Assembly: GCA_902462015.1 (NCBI GenBank)
Contig: CABPZV010000126.1
Location: forward strand, 1 to 6,099
Direction: 5' to 3'
Source of the DNA: an uncultured Eubacteriales bacterium
GTDB taxonomy: Bacteria; Bacillota; Clostridia; Oscillospirales; CAG-272
Length of the DNA stretch: 6,099 nucleotides
Positions 5,325-6,099 of the stretch are shown here, piece by piece (the first letter of the stretch is position 1; each line of letters begins with the position of its first letter). The notes under the pieces are model-generated. The model was not told where the DNA came from and did not search any database. It saw nothing but the letters and a program-made list of their open reading frames with translations. Position numbers and translations under genes: made by a program.

Positions 5325-5345
5325 AATAAAAATGAAGTATGTCAA
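5317..5345 (-). promoter_or_regulatory. Promoter of the FGGY kinase gene
   Basis: On the minus strand a perfect TTGACA (5340-5345) and a perfect TATAAT (5317-5322) are 17 bp apart. The predicted start is near 5310, giving a leader of about 100 nt that contains a CCGG-TTTTT-CCGG palindrome (5237-5249). The promoter runs into the plus-strand aldolase promoter over the same DNA. Confidence 0.85.
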
Positions 5346-5381
5346 CACAATCATTTAATAAATAGATAGGAGTATATAAAA

Positions 5382-6099
5382 ATGTCTGTTGTTTCAGATT
5401 ACAAAAAGGTCACAGAAATTTACGGGAAAGCTGCGGAAAAAGGCTGGGTAATACCCTGCATTTGCTCTGAAAATCTCACAACCACGGAGGCGATTTTTTC
5501 AGCGGCTGAGGACTTCGCCGCCGCGCACGGACTCGATTCCGTTCCTGTTACAATTGCTATGACGATAAAATACAGCCACCGTCCGCAGGCTACATACTAT
5601 ACGCACAGCCGCCGCGCCGACATCGGTCTCCGCTGCTTCCGTGCAGACGCGGAAATTCTTTCGGAGGTATATCCGCACGTTACGGCCATGCTTCACTTAG
5701 ACCACGTACAGCCGGTTGACGACAAGGATCTGCTTGAAGGCGATCTTTCCGGTTACGCCTCAATAATGTACGACGCTTCGACCTTTCCTTTTGAGGAAAA
5801 TATAAAAATGACCTCGAATTTTGTAGACAAAATGAAAGGCAAAATTCTCATAGAGGGAGCATGCGACGAAATATATGACGCCGGCGGATCTACTCACAAT
5901 TCAATCACTACGCCGGAGGATGCAAAACGTTTCATAGACGAGACCGGTGCGGACTTGATCGTATGCAATCTCGGAACAGAGCACCGTGCGTCCGGAAAAG
6001 ATTTAAAATATTACGGAGACGCCGCGCGAAAAATCCGCGACGCTATCGGAGAAAAAATAGTTCTTCACGGCACATCGTCCGTAACCGCAGATCAGATTA
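5382..6099 (+). CDS. Class II (zinc) ketose-phosphate aldolase, fructose-bisphosphate/tagatose aldolase family (truncated by window edge)
   Basis: Family members cleave ketose phosphates to dihydroxyacetone phosphate and an aldehyde, using zinc. The 239 visible residues are an incomplete TIM barrel. HLDH (105-108) supplies the catalytic Asp (D107) and first zinc His (H108); SIMYDASTFPFEEN (127-140) is the conserved strand-loop; TTPEDAKRFIDETGAD (176-191) follows; H201 in GTEHR and H229 in VLHG match the other two zinc histidines. The phosphate loop reads HGTSS rather than the usual HGGSG or HGASG, and the VEAELG-type segment is replaced by IEGACDE, so it belongs to a divergent subgroup and should not be assumed to act on fructose-1,6-bisphosphate. 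The ATG has AGGAG (5368-5372) at 9 nt. Divergent from the FGGY kinase with an overlapping promoter, it probably cleaves that kinase's product. The C-terminus lies beyond the window. Confidence 0.92.
   Translation, partial: MSVVSDYKKVTEIYGKAAEKGWVIPCICSENLTTTEAIFSAAEDFAAAHGLDSVPVTIAMTIKYSHRPQATYYTHSRRADIGLRCFRADAEILSEVYPHVTAMLHLDHVQPVDDKDLLEGDLSGYASIMYDASTFPFEENIKMTSNFVDKMKGKILIEGACDEIYDAGGSTHNSITTPEDAKRFIDETGADLIVCNLGTEHRASGKDLKYYGDAARKIRDAIGEKIVLHGTSSVTADQI

Overview
The window looks like a chromosomal segment of a Clostridia-type, probably spore-forming Firmicute. The grounds are strong AGGAGG-type ribosome binding sites, an AbrB homologue of the zinc-ribbon-tailed type common in Clostridia, a clostridial-looking L3 protein, Rho-independent terminators with T-runs, and a membrane-anchored LytM/M23 protein that resembles the sporulation protein SpoIIQ. 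The genus cannot be named from the sequence.

Left part (1-1770, minus strand): the start of the S10 ribosomal protein operon in the canonical order rpsJ (S10), rplC (L3), rplD (L4, cut by the window edge). It is driven by a well-formed promoter at 1742-1770. Two parts are non-standard in size: a leader of about 380 nt before rpsJ, and a 191-nt spacer between rpsJ and rplC that is almost entirely made of consecutive hairpins.

Centre (1771-2447, plus strand): an AT-rich, T-tract-rich divergent control region, then an extended -10 promoter, a leader of about 144 nt with a perfect 13-bp tandem repeat, abrB, and a strong terminator. A global regulator gene and the S10 operon therefore share one upstream region.

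Right-centre (2448-3694): an intergenic region with a perfect 7-1-7 palindrome beside a possible -10 box and a foldable leader. It is followed by a membrane-anchored M23 peptidase with intact zinc ligands, and then a 250-bp spacer carrying a 31-bp tandem repeat, several palindromes and a strong terminator.

Right part (3695-6099): a divergent sugar-catabolism pair, with an FGGY-family carbohydrate kinase on the minus strand and a class II (zinc) ketose-phosphate aldolase on the plus strand, cut by the right edge. They form a plausible phosphorylate-then-cleave pathway of unknown substrate. Their promoters are superimposed: two consensus -35/-10 pairs, each with a 17-bp spacer, lie on opposite strands and share four bases of their -10 boxes. 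This is the most striking structure in the window.
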